From: Lachnospiraceae bacterium
GTDB lineage: Bacteria; Bacillota; Clostridia; Lachnospirales; Lachnospiraceae
Direction of reading: 5' to 3'
Assembly (NCBI GenBank): GCA_024692905.1
Contig: JAILLY010000072.1
Coordinates: 1 to 33,837 of the forward strand
DNA: 33,837 nucleotides
Shown: positions 25,241 through 32,876 of the stretch, one piece after another
How the letters are laid out: the number at the start of each line of letters is the position of its first letter
Position numbering within the stretch: the first letter of the stretch is position 1
Position numbers and translations under genes: made by a program
The notes under the pieces: generated by a model
Databases searched by the model: none
What the model saw: the letters and a program-made list of their open reading frames with translations, nothing else
Told to the model about the DNA's origin: nothing

Positions 25241-26551
25241 TCATCTCTTCCTTTCTGATATATGATCGATGAACTGTCTTGCGGTCCTGCCCGACAGCCC
25301 TCCGTGTCCGAGTTCCCATTTGTTTGCTTCAAGCAAAAGCTCATCCTCCGGCATATCGATCCCGTTCCTCTCAGCCAGGACTTTTACTATGTTGTTAAAC
25401 TCCTTCTTGTCGGGCTTGGGGAAGTAAACGGTAACTCCGAAACGGTATGCAAGCGATAATTTCTCCTGCATCGTATCGGATTTATGTATCCCGTTATCAA
25501 CCCTTATATCATCACGGTCACTCCAGGTTTCCTTTACAAGATGACGCCGGTTTGAGGTCGCATATACCAGCACGTTTTCGGGCATGTTGCCTATCCCGCC
25601 CTCTATAAGCGCCTTTAAATACTTATATTCCGTCTCGGATTCCTCAAACGACAGATCGTCAAGGCACAGGATGAACCTGTAATTCCGGTTCCTGACCGCG
25701 GCGAGCACATCGTTTATATCCCCGAACTGGTGCTTGTATAATTCTATGACCCTTAAGCCACTGTCATAATATTCATTAAGGAGACCCTTTATCATGCTTG
25801 ACTTTCCGGTTCCCGCATCTCCGAACAAAAGGCAGTTGTTGGCCGGCCGGCCGTATATGAAGGCTTCGGTATTCTCAATGAGCTTACGCTTTGCCGTCTC
25901 GTATCCGACGAGATCGTCAAGGACGGCATCCGACACATTCGAAACCGGGAGCAGCCGGATCTCCCCTGCTTTATCACGTTCAACATAAAAGGCTTTGTTG
26001 AGACCAAACTTACCGACCCCAAAGTCCTTATAGAATCCCGTAAGTATATCCTTAAATCCCGCGGCATCCTCTGACTTTGCAAGCATAAGGGCAAGCGTGT
26101 TTATCTTATCGCGGACCCGGGCATCCATACGGCCACCGCAAAAACCCGTTCCCTTATAATCCTTTATAAATGATATGCATCCGGCCGCAAGGTTCTCATC
26201 TATCGCATCAAGGTCATATTCAAACATCTCCCTGAATATCCCGCAGTCATGCAGCATGATATCATTGACGCTGCCATCCGGCTCTCCTTTAAGTTCGGCA
26301 GCCGCCGAATATACATTTTCATTATCAACGAGTATCCCGGCAAGATACATATGCCAGAGATTGCCTTCAAAGCCATAGTCCGATGCATACTTTATAAGAC
26401 GGTGAACAATACTGAACAGAAGTGCACGGTATCTTCCGTTTTCTTCCTCATCATAGCCGAACTCATACTCATATATGAGTTCGGACATATCATCAAGGAT
26501 CTCATGATCTTTAAGATCGCCAAATAGAAGCAGTTCCTTATCCCTTAACAT
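25241..26551 (-). CDS. DUF815 family AAA-type ATPase
   Basis: P-loop ATPase of 436 residues, recognised as DUF815. The role of this family is not established. The N-terminal half (1-200) is helical and lacks motifs I can name. The ATPase half has Walker A GDAGTGKSS (244-252), Walker B RFILCLDDLSFE (292-303), a sensor-1-like VLVYATSNRRHLV, and a C-terminal GGLSGRTARQFIDHI with a conserved Arg of sensor-2 type. GGAGG precedes the ATG closely. Its stop overlaps one possible ppx start as ATGA, so this ATPase heads a three-gene DUF815-ppx-ppk unit. That suggests, but does not prove, a function linked to polyphosphate. Confidence 0.88.
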   Translation of the reverse strand: MLRDKELLLFGDLKDHEILDDMSELIYEYEFGYDEEENGRYRALLFSIVHRLIKYASDYGFEGNLWHMYLAGILVDNENVYSAAAELKGEPDGSVNDIMLHDCGIFREMFEYDLDAIDENLAAGCISFIKDYKGTGFCGGRMDARVRDKINTLALMLAKSEDAAGFKDILTGFYKDFGVGKFGLNKAFYVERDKAGEIRLLPVSNVSDAVLDDLVGYETAKRKLIENTEAFIYGRPANNCLLFGDAGTGKSSMIKGLLNEYYDSGLRVIELYKHQFGDINDVLAAVRNRNYRFILCLDDLSFEESETEYKYLKALIEGGIGNMPENVLVYATSNRRHLVKETWSDRDDIRVDNGIHKSDTMQEKLSLAYRFGVTVYFPKPDKKEFNNIVKVLAERNGIDMPEDELLLEANKWELGHGGLSGRTARQFIDHISERKR

Positions 26552-26586
26552 ATACCCTCCGCAACGACATGAATAGTATTACAATC

Positions 26587-26592
26587 ATTATA
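26587..26592 (-). promoter_or_regulatory. Predicted extended -10 promoter of DUF815-ppx-ppk
   Basis: On the minus strand TGG is followed by a perfect TATAAT (26592-26587). No clear -35 is seen, as is common for extended -10 promoters. The leader would be about 30 nt. Confidence 0.5.
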
Positions 26593-26612
26593 CCATAATA
26601 CCTGATATGTGA

Positions 26613-26618
26613 TATAAT
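26613..26618 (+). promoter_or_regulatory. Predicted -10 of the DUF5050 gene
   Basis: A perfect TATAAT on the plus strand, 20 nt from the divergent -10. No good -35 can be seen. It overlaps the first ATG of the open frame, which argues for the downstream start at 26665. Confidence 0.4.
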
Positions 26619-26664
26619 GAAATTGAGGAAAAGGGAGCTGTTATATATGAAAGGGGAGATCTTT

Positions 26665-27735
26665 ATGGCTCGTAAACGAAAGGGCACCAAAACGTTTATC
26701 ATACTGCTGATCCTTCTTGCGATCATAGCATCTGTCATCTTACTTGTTTCATTTATAAAACTAAGGACCAGGATCCCTGACAACCCTGCGGGCACGCTCG
26801 GGAATACCGGAGGCAACTTAAATAACGGCGGGCTGTTCTGTCAGGACGGAAATACGGTATACTTCAGCAATCCCATGGATCACGGATATATTTATTCGAT
26901 GGATCTTGACGGGCGAAACCAGAAGCTTGTAATGAACGTACCGGCCAAATATATCAATTCAGCCGGCAAATATCTGTACTATAATCAGGTCGACGGCGAT
27001 ACGGATATGGTATACGGCTTCACAGCCGAAGTTCACGGGATCTATTCATACAAGAAGGGTTCACGGAATAAGACACGTGGTTACGACAGGACGGTCGCCG
27101 GAGTTACCACCCTTATCGATAACTATGTATATTATCAGCATTATGATAACGATAACGGGATGACTCTTTACCGTACTTCGTTAAACGGTGATGACAAGGG
27201 TGAGGTGCTTGATAAGATCGTCAATCCGTGCTGTGTCATAAACGGAAATATCTATTATCCCGATCAGGATAACTATTTCCTGTTAAACGTGTTTGATACG
27301 ACCACGCTTACCTCCGCACCGTTCCTTAATGAAAGGATGTATAACCCGGTATATTCGGACAATTACATCTACTATATCGGTATAGGGGATGATTATCCGC
27401 TGTGCAGGTTAAGCCTTAAGGATAAGAGTGTTGAACGGCTTACCAATGACCGTGTGGACTGCTTTAACATAATGGGCGATATAATCTTCTACCAGCGTAA
27501 TTCAAAGGATGCTCCTGCGCTCATGCGCATGAACCGTGACGGCAGCGGACTTGTCGAGATCGCCCGGGGCAACTATACCGATATAAACATGACTTCACTG
27601 TATACCTACTTCCATACGGTGGGGGAGCCTTCGGACCTTTACCGCGTAAGTACCGCGGGTTCGCCTTCGGCAGAGTCATTCATACCGGCCGTCATTAAGA
27701 AGAAGCAGGGCCGTCCTTCATTTCAAGGGAACTGA
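26665..27735 (+). CDS. Membrane-anchored DUF5050 beta-propeller-like protein
   Basis: A 356-residue protein with a basic N-terminus (MARKRKGTKT), one membrane helix (about 10-31) and a large external region. That region has repeated blade-like units: GNTVYFSNPMDHGYIYSMDL, YINSAGKYLYYNQVDGD, IDNYVYYQHYDNDNGMTLYR, INGNIYYPD and SDNYIYYIGIGDDYPLCRLS. This 'dxxYYxn...lyrm' pattern is the DUF5050 or six-bladed-propeller type; such domains usually bind partners or ligands at the cell surface. There is no lipobox cysteine or sorting signal. The start was chosen for GGGGAG 6 nt upstream; an ATG at 26617 overlaps the -10. The last 41 nt overlap the end of folBK on the other strand. The function is unknown. 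Confidence 0.8.
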   Translation: MARKRKGTKTFIILLILLAIIASVILLVSFIKLRTRIPDNPAGTLGNTGGNLNNGGLFCQDGNTVYFSNPMDHGYIYSMDLDGRNQKLVMNVPAKYINSAGKYLYYNQVDGDTDMVYGFTAEVHGIYSYKKGSRNKTRGYDRTVAGVTTLIDNYVYYQHYDNDNGMTLYRTSLNGDDKGEVLDKIVNPCCVINGNIYYPDQDNYFLLNVFDTTTLTSAPFLNERMYNPVYSDNYIYYIGIGDDYPLCRLSLKDKSVERLTNDRVDCFNIMGDIIFYQRNSKDAPALMRMNRDGSGLVEIARGNYTDINMTSLYTYFHTVGEPSDLYRVSTAGSPSAESFIPAVIKKKQGRPSFQGN

Positions 27736-28531
27736 GCATCTCACGGATCGTCTTTCCTTCGACGGGATGCCTTAACCATGATGCTATCTCACACAGGGGC
27801 TTCAATACGAAGTCCCTGTTTTTCATATCATAATGAGGGATCGTAAGATCGGGGGTATCCATGATGATATCATCATAAAGAAGGATATCAAGATCGAGCG
27901 TCCTCGGTCCCCAGTGTTCCTCCCTGACCCTGCCCGAAAGCAGTTCGATCTCGTTTAAACATTTAAGAAGTTCTAAAGGCGTATACATCGTCTTTATATG
28001 TACCGCACCGTTTAAAAAATCAGGCTGGTCCGTTTTCCCGTAGGGCTTCGTATCGATAAGGGATGACCTTTCAAGGACCTTTATGTCATCATCCCCCTCC
28101 ATCCTCGATAACGCTTCATTTATAATATCTTTTTTATCACCCATATTGGATCCGAGTCCGATATAGGCATCATGCCATCCGCGTTCTATGACGACGGAAA
28201 CTTCCTCAAGCGGAAGACCGATCGGTGCCCAGGGCTTTTTGATCTCAAGGCGGATACTGCTTACATTTTCAAATTCCACAAGCAGAGCCTTAGCCATCTT
28301 CTCTGCCACAGCTTCGATCAGGTAATAAGTATTTCCGCGCATGAAGCTGTCCATGAACTTACATACATCGCCGTAATTCACGGACAATTTAAGATCATCA
28401 CTGAGCCCCGAAGGCCGTATGTCAAGATACAGATCGGCACAGACCACAAACTTCTGCCCTAACCTTTTCTCTTCGCTGTATACCCCGTGATGTCCGAATA
28501 TCTCAAGATTCCTGATCCTTATGCAGTCCAT
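27695..28531 (-). CDS. folK: Fused dihydroneopterin aldolase / HPPK (FolB-FolK)
   Basis: Bifunctional folate enzyme of 278 residues. FolB (about 1-118) converts dihydroneopterin to 6-hydroxymethyl-dihydropterin. HPPK (about 121-278) transfers pyrophosphate from ATP to it. FolB shows LEIFGHHGVYSEEKRLGQ, SVNYGDVC, LIEAVAE and the catalytic-lysine region IKKPWAP (K99). HPPK shows AYIGLGSNMGDKK, the substrate Asn in PDFLNGAV, and the signature GPRTLDLDILLYDD with metal ligands D213 and D215. FolB-FolK fusions are known in Clostridia. No folE or folP lies in the window. GGGAGG in the end of the preceding gene serves as ribosome site, 7 nt separating the two genes. Confidence 0.94.
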   Translation of the reverse strand: MDCIRIRNLEIFGHHGVYSEEKRLGQKFVVCADLYLDIRPSGLSDDLKLSVNYGDVCKFMDSFMRGNTYYLIEAVAEKMAKALLVEFENVSSIRLEIKKPWAPIGLPLEEVSVVIERGWHDAYIGLGSNMGDKKDIINEALSRMEGDDDIKVLERSSLIDTKPYGKTDQPDFLNGAVHIKTMYTPLELLKCLNEIELLSGRVREEHWGPRTLDLDILLYDDIIMDTPDLTIPHYDMKNRDFVLKPLCEIASWLRHPVEGKTIREMLSSLEMKDGPASS

Positions 28532-28538
28532 TTGGTAC

Positions 28539-29444
28539 TCAGCCTCCCGCCTTGCAGCTTATGATCCAGGGCGCCGGCTGCTGCTCGTAATTATGCCTGC
28601 TGTTGACTCTTGATACGGAGATCTGGATTATATCGGGATCCGATGAACAGAACTTCCTGCAGTAATCGACCATTGAAGCGGCAAGCACAAAATCAAGTGT
28701 ATAGATAACGAACTCCATCTGAGGGTTCAGTTTGAGCATCGTCTCTATCTCCTTCTCCATGCTTGCGGATGCTACGAGCATGGTGACATCCGGAACGGGA
28801 AGTCCCTTCATGGTTTCCTCATCGACATGATCTATTATGGTCACATTATTTATTCCGAACTGCTCCATGTTTTCCTCAAGGGCCTTACGGTCATTTCCGT
28901 TATATTCAACGGCGATTATGGAACCCTCTCCGTCAAGGATCGCAGACTCCACAACTATTGATTCTCCCGATATAACGCATATATTCTTGCCTTCCTCGAT
29001 GCGCATCTTGGAGAGGATGACCGAACGGATCTCCTCGCCGACATACTTTACCGTGCCCTTGGCAAGTGAACTGTTATCTATACCGAACTTATATGCCGAA
29101 CGCGCATTGGGATTAAGTATGAGCATACCGGCCGATGCGTTTATCCCCCGGTCTATCATCTCGGAGACAAGATTCTTCTTTATCGGGCCGGCCGGGTCGG
29201 AACCCTCGTTATATATGACCGTACACTCACCGAGCCCGGCATTATACATCCGGTAGAATATATCTGCATGTCCCGCTTCGGTGAAAACAAGCACACATCT
29301 GTGGACCTCACACGCCGGGATAAGGTTCTTGTTCTTCTTGGTGATATCAAGTATTTTGACATGCTCAAGGTCAACATCGGTGTGATCGGAAAAATACTGA
29401 AGCCACTCGATGATACTCTTGTTGTTAAATAACGCATCCTGCAT
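28539..29444 (-). CDS. Divergent CobL/CbiT-like protein, SAM loop not conserved
   Basis: A 301-residue protein that I align by eye with the CbiE-CbiT junction and CbiT part of CobL, the precorrin-6Y methyltransferase/decarboxylase. KFGIDNSSL (119-127) matches the FGIPD-type segment. VGEEIRSVILSKMRI (135-149) matches the EVR...L.KLR helix. IIAVEYNGNDRKALEENMEQFGI by eye matches the A-E-x-N region. The C-terminal IQISVSRVNSR with WIISCKAGG matches the family end. The glycine-rich SAM loop (D-I-G-x-G-x-G) reads CVISGESIVVESA (156-168), with the pattern gone, and the N-terminal CbiE domain is short. It may be a non-catalytic or repurposed relative. No cobalamin gene is nearby. AAAGGAG lies 8 nt before the ATG; folBK follows directly. 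Confidence 0.65.
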   Translation of the reverse strand: MQDALFNNKSIIEWLQYFSDHTDVDLEHVKILDITKKNKNLIPACEVHRCVLVFTEAGHADIFYRMYNAGLGECTVIYNEGSDPAGPIKKNLVSEMIDRGINASAGMLILNPNARSAYKFGIDNSSLAKGTVKYVGEEIRSVILSKMRIEEGKNICVISGESIVVESAILDGEGSIIAVEYNGNDRKALEENMEQFGINNVTIIDHVDEETMKGLPVPDVTMLVASASMEKEIETMLKLNPQMEFVIYTLDFVLAASMVDYCRKFCSSDPDIIQISVSRVNSRHNYEQQPAPWIISCKAGG

Positions 29445-29467
29445 AAGTCGATCTCCTTTCTGGCCGC

Positions 29468-29482
29468 GGCAGGCATCCTGCC
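29468..29482 (-). promoter_or_regulatory. 5' leader hairpin of the CobL-like gene
   Basis: Minus strand GGCAGG and CCTGCC pair perfectly around a 3-nt loop, starting about 7 nt after the predicted transcript start and ending about 23 nt before the start codon. No T run follows, so mRNA stabilisation or translational control is likelier than termination. Confidence 0.4.
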
Positions 29483-29495
29483 GAACGATACTTAT

Positions 29496-29501
29496 ATTTT
29501 A
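29496..29501 (-). promoter_or_regulatory. Predicted extended -10 promoter of the CobL-like gene
   Basis: TGG followed by TAAAAT on the minus strand (29501-29496). The -35 region is poor. Confidence 0.4.
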
Positions 29502-29537
29502 CCACCAGCCAATGCCAAATGAAAGATAAAAAGCGAT

Positions 29538-29566
29538 TTGATAAACCCCGCAAAATATGGTAGATT
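29538..29566 (+). promoter_or_regulatory. Predicted promoter of the membrane pyrophosphatase gene
   Basis: TTGATA (29538-29543), 17 nt, then TAGATT (29561-29566), preceded by TGG as an extended -10. The predicted start near 29573 gives a 55-nt leader with GGAGGAGG. This placement excludes an ATG at 29538 as the gene start. Confidence 0.55.
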
Positions 29567-29627
29567 TAATCTTGTGCGATATGCTCATCCGGCGTACCGT
29601 CACAACATTTTTGGAGGAGGTATCATT

Positions 29628-31847
29628 ATGGGTGTTTTCTATGTTGTTATCTTTATCGCGCTTCTGACTTTTGCTGCTCTGGCGCGTAATTTCATCGACC
29701 TTAAGAATCATGATGAGGGTACGGATGATATGAAGGACCTCGCAAAGATAATCCGCGACGGTTCCAAGACATTCCTCTCAAGGGAATACCGTATCATCAT
29801 TCCCACGGTGGTAGTTGTGGCCGTGATCTATATCCTCTTTATGGAGGTCGTATCCGGGTTTACCTTTATTCTCGGTGCGATGATGAGTTCATGTGCATGC
29901 CTTATCGGTATGAGCGGCGGAACATACGGCAACGTCCGTACCACCAACGCGGCACGTGTTACCAAGGTTATGAGCAGGACCATAAGGATCGCTCTTATGA
30001 GCGGTTCGATAAGCGGTTTCGCAGTTCCCGCATTCGGGATCTTCGGTGCCTGCATCGTATGGATAACCTCGGGCGGCATCAATTACGATCTTGTCGGAAA
30101 GAGCCTTATCGGGATGATCCCCGGAGTTGCTTTCGGTCATGTTGCAAACCCGCTTGCAATGAGGCTTACCACTTATTCTCTTGGCTGCTCACTGGTTGCA
30201 ATGTTTAACCGTGTTGCCGGCGGAAACTATACAAAGGCTGCGGATATTTCCGCAGATATAGTCGGCAAGAATGTCATGAACCTTCCGGAAGATGATTCCA
30301 GGATGCCCAATACCATAGCCGATTTCATCGGTGACTGTGTAAACGACATCGCCGGAAATGTTTCCGACCTTCTTGAATCATTCGTGGCAACCCCCGTTGC
30401 ATCCATACTCATCACCTGTCAGGCCTTTAAGGATAACGTGGCACTTCTCCAGGCTGCAAGTGTATATCCTTTCATACTTGCAGGCGGCGGACTTCTTGCA
30501 AGCGTTGTCGGTGTCAACTACATAATCCTTAAGAACCGCAAACAGGTCAAGGTGATAAAGGGAGTCGAAACCGAAGTTTCCCGCGAGGGCGTAGATCCCG
30601 AAGAGGAATTAAACTACGCAACTCTCGTGTCTGCCATAGCCGTTGCAGTTCTCGGCCTGTTCGCAGCAAAGGCTGCCTTCGGTAATGTTGAACTTCCGAA
30701 TATGTTCAAGGCAGGATGGCTTTCACCCTGGATCGCTGCAGTCCTCGGAATGATCAGTTCGGTAGCCGTCGGCAAACTTACCGAATTCTATACAAGCCTT
30801 AAATCGAATCATGTTAAGCAGCTTGCTTATATGGCGACAGAAGGTGAAGCATTCGTAGTCACCAAGGGTGATGCGATCGGCTCAAGGTCGATACTCGCCC
30901 CCTGCTCTGTCATCGTTATTTCAATGATAATATCCGGATCCCTGTGCGGATCATACGGTATCGCAATAGCCGCACTCGGAATGCTCAGCTTCGTCGGTAC
31001 AACCGTTTCGATCGATGCCTTCGGTCCCGTTGCCGATAATGCAGGCGGTATCGCAGAGTCATGTCATCTCGATCCCGAAGTAAGGGTGATCACCGACGAA
31101 CTTGATGCAGTCGGAAATACCACCGCTGCGATCGGAAAGGGAAATGCCATCGGTGCTGCGGCATTCGCTACCGTTGCACTTATAATGTCATTTATCGGTT
31201 CATTCCCGTCACCTGATTTTACCGATCCCATGACCTGGGTAATGGTGATAGGCGGAATGATAATCGGCGGTGCATTGATCGAATACTTCGCTTCGATCCT
31301 GACCGACAATACGATCACCGCCGCAAAGGATCTTGCCGAAGCCGGTGCCAAACAGTTAAATGATAATCCGGATATCCTTGCAGGCAAGCAGAGGCCCGAT
31401 TACGAATCCATAATCAAAAAGGCTTCCGATGATGCTCTCGGACACATGCTCATACCTGCGACACTTGCGCTCGCGGTTCCCGTAGTGCTCGGATTCCTTT
31501 TCGGCCCCGTATTCATCCTCGGTCTTCTGATCGGATCGACCATTGTCGCGATAGGGCGCGCGATATTCATGGGCAACTCAGGCGGAGCATTTGATAATGC
31601 CAAGAAGTTCATAGAATGCGGCATGCTCTGCGAGCTTGCGGAAGACGGCGAACCCGTGCTTGATGACAAGGGAGAAAAGGTAATAATCGGCAAGGGTACT
31701 CCCGCTCATAAAGCCGCGGTTACAGGTGATACCGTCGGAGATACGAGAAAGGACGTTGTCGGCGTAGCGCTTGATATCTTTATCAAGATGATGTCAACCG
31801 TGAGCAATACTCTTGCCCCGATGTTCTACTCATTCAGGCTGTTCTGA
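29628..31847 (+). CDS. hppA: Membrane ion-translocating pyrophosphatase, divergent
   Basis: Multi-pass membrane pyrophosphatase (739 residues, about 16 helices expected) that couples PPi hydrolysis to H+ or Na+ export. The start is the ATG at 29628, with GGAGGAGG 6 nt upstream. Recognised parts: NYTKAADISADIVGK, PEDDSRMPNTIAD, IGDCVNDIAG, DAFGPVADNAGGIAE, GNTTAAIGKG, NSGGAFDNAKKFIE and HKAAVTGDTVGD. A500 and G503 in GNTTAAIGKG indicate the K+-dependent class. Several signatures depart from consensus: DX7KXE ends in Val (D206, K214, V216); DNVGDNVGD reads DFIGDCVND (232-240); DPFKDTSGPSLN reads DTRKDVVGVALD. The acidic residues of the last two are largely kept. The Glu of DLLES (E250) is at the semi-conserved Glu seen in Na+ pumps. 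The transported ion cannot be decided. Confidence 0.9.
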   Translation: MGVFYVVIFIALLTFAALARNFIDLKNHDEGTDDMKDLAKIIRDGSKTFLSREYRIIIPTVVVVAVIYILFMEVVSGFTFILGAMMSSCACLIGMSGGTYGNVRTTNAARVTKVMSRTIRIALMSGSISGFAVPAFGIFGACIVWITSGGINYDLVGKSLIGMIPGVAFGHVANPLAMRLTTYSLGCSLVAMFNRVAGGNYTKAADISADIVGKNVMNLPEDDSRMPNTIADFIGDCVNDIAGNVSDLLESFVATPVASILITCQAFKDNVALLQAASVYPFILAGGGLLASVVGVNYIILKNRKQVKVIKGVETEVSREGVDPEEELNYATLVSAIAVAVLGLFAAKAAFGNVELPNMFKAGWLSPWIAAVLGMISSVAVGKLTEFYTSLKSNHVKQLAYMATEGEAFVVTKGDAIGSRSILAPCSVIVISMIISGSLCGSYGIAIAALGMLSFVGTTVSIDAFGPVADNAGGIAESCHLDPEVRVITDELDAVGNTTAAIGKGNAIGAAAFATVALIMSFIGSFPSPDFTDPMTWVMVIGGMIIGGALIEYFASILTDNTITAAKDLAEAGAKQLNDNPDILAGKQRPDYESIIKKASDDALGHMLIPATLALAVPVVLGFLFGPVFILGLLIGSTIVAIGRAIFMGNSGGAFDNAKKFIECGMLCELAEDGEPVLDDKGEKVIIGKGTPAHKAAVTGDTVGDTRKDVVGVALDIFIKMMSTVSNTLAPMFYSFRLF

Positions 31848-31877
31848 TCTTTTGGCCAATGATACAGCAGATATGAT

Positions 31878-31915
31878 AAAGGCGGTCATACCGGATATAC
31901 CGGATGACCGCCTTT
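31878..31915. terminator. Bidirectional intrinsic terminator between hppA and metA
   Basis: AAAGGCGGTCAT pairs with ATGACCGCCTTT (12 bp). It is extended by CCGG/CCGG after a one-base bulge, around a 5-nt loop. T-rich sequence lies on both sides in the proper sense. It sits between two convergent genes, 31 nt after hppA and 19 nt from the metA end, and can serve both. Confidence 0.85.
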
Positions 31916-31933
31916 ACTTTATTGTCTGTCATG

Positions 31934-32857
31934 TTATCTTGCATCGATCTTATCAAGATCGTAAGGTGTCGACTGATATACGTAATAATTAAGCCAGTTC
32001 GTATACAATAACTGCCCCGACGAGCGCCAGTTTACTATGGGATCTTTCTTAGGATCGTCATCCGGAAAATAGTTCTTCGGAAGCTTCGGACCAAGTCCCT
32101 TTTCAAGATCGCGGTAATACTCATCCTTAAGCGTATTTGAATCATATTCCGCATGGCACAGTACAAAGAACCTTCGCGAATCCTCCGTCTTGACTATGGT
32201 CACACCGGCTTCATCGGAATATGCCATCAGCTCAAGCCCCTGAGTATTCTCTATATCTTCACGCTTAACATATATCTCCCTTGAATGCGGTGCATAGAAA
32301 ACATCATCAAAGCCGCGGAACAGAGGCGCGTTCGGTTTAAGCTTTATATGACTGTAGATGCCTGACAGCTTCTCATCGTAGTATTCATGCATTATCCCGT
32401 AATGATGATACAGTCCCGCAAATGCTCCCCAGCAAAGATAGAAGGTGCAGTGCACATGCTTCTTTGTCCAGTCCATTATCTCACATAACTCATCCCAGTA
32501 TGCGACATCCTCATACTTTACATACGCAAGCGGCGCACCGGTGATTATCATCCCGTCAAACTTCTGATCCCTGATCTGATCGAAGGTTATATAAAACGAA
32601 TCGAGATGATGGGTATCCACATGGGTAGGCGTATAACTCGCCGTCTGAAGGAGCTCTATATCTACCTGAAGCGGTGAATTACTCAGCTTACGCAGTATCT
32701 GGGTCTCCGTGACCTCTTTATTGGGCATCAGGTTTAATATGAGCATCTTAAGCGGACGGATATCCTGGTGCATCGCCCGGAACTCATCCATCACAAATAT
32801 GTTCTCTTCTTCAAGGATCCTCTGCGCCGGCAGATCACTCCTGACTTTTATAGGCAT
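31934..32857 (-). CDS. metA: Homoserine O-acyltransferase MetA (acyl donor uncertain)
   Basis: First committed enzyme of methionine synthesis, acylating homoserine from acetyl-CoA or succinyl-CoA. With the ATG at 32857 (AAGGAG 6 nt upstream; MPIKVRSDLPA) the protein has 307 residues and its numbering matches E. coli MetA: nucleophile C142 in YLCWGAFAGLYHHYG, H235 and E237 in LCHAEYD, and K47 in MPNKEVTETQ. The end NWLNYYVYQSTPYDLDKI is typical. Position 111, Gly in succinyl-transferases and Glu in acetyl-transferases, is Ala here (TGAPLAYV). The donor is therefore unresolved; many databases would call it acetyltransferase. A GTG five codons upstream lies on the ribosome site side and is not preferred. 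No SAM riboswitch or T-box precedes it. Confidence 0.93.
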   Translation of the reverse strand: MPIKVRSDLPAQRILEEENIFVMDEFRAMHQDIRPLKMLILNLMPNKEVTETQILRKLSNSPLQVDIELLQTASYTPTHVDTHHLDSFYITFDQIRDQKFDGMIITGAPLAYVKYEDVAYWDELCEIMDWTKKHVHCTFYLCWGAFAGLYHHYGIMHEYYDEKLSGIYSHIKLKPNAPLFRGFDDVFYAPHSREIYVKREDIENTQGLELMAYSDEAGVTIVKTEDSRRFFVLCHAEYDSNTLKDEYYRDLEKGLGPKLPKNYFPDDDPKKDPIVNWRSSGQLLYTNWLNYYVYQSTPYDLDKIDAR

Positions 32858-32876
32858 ATTCCTCTCCTTCACTCAA

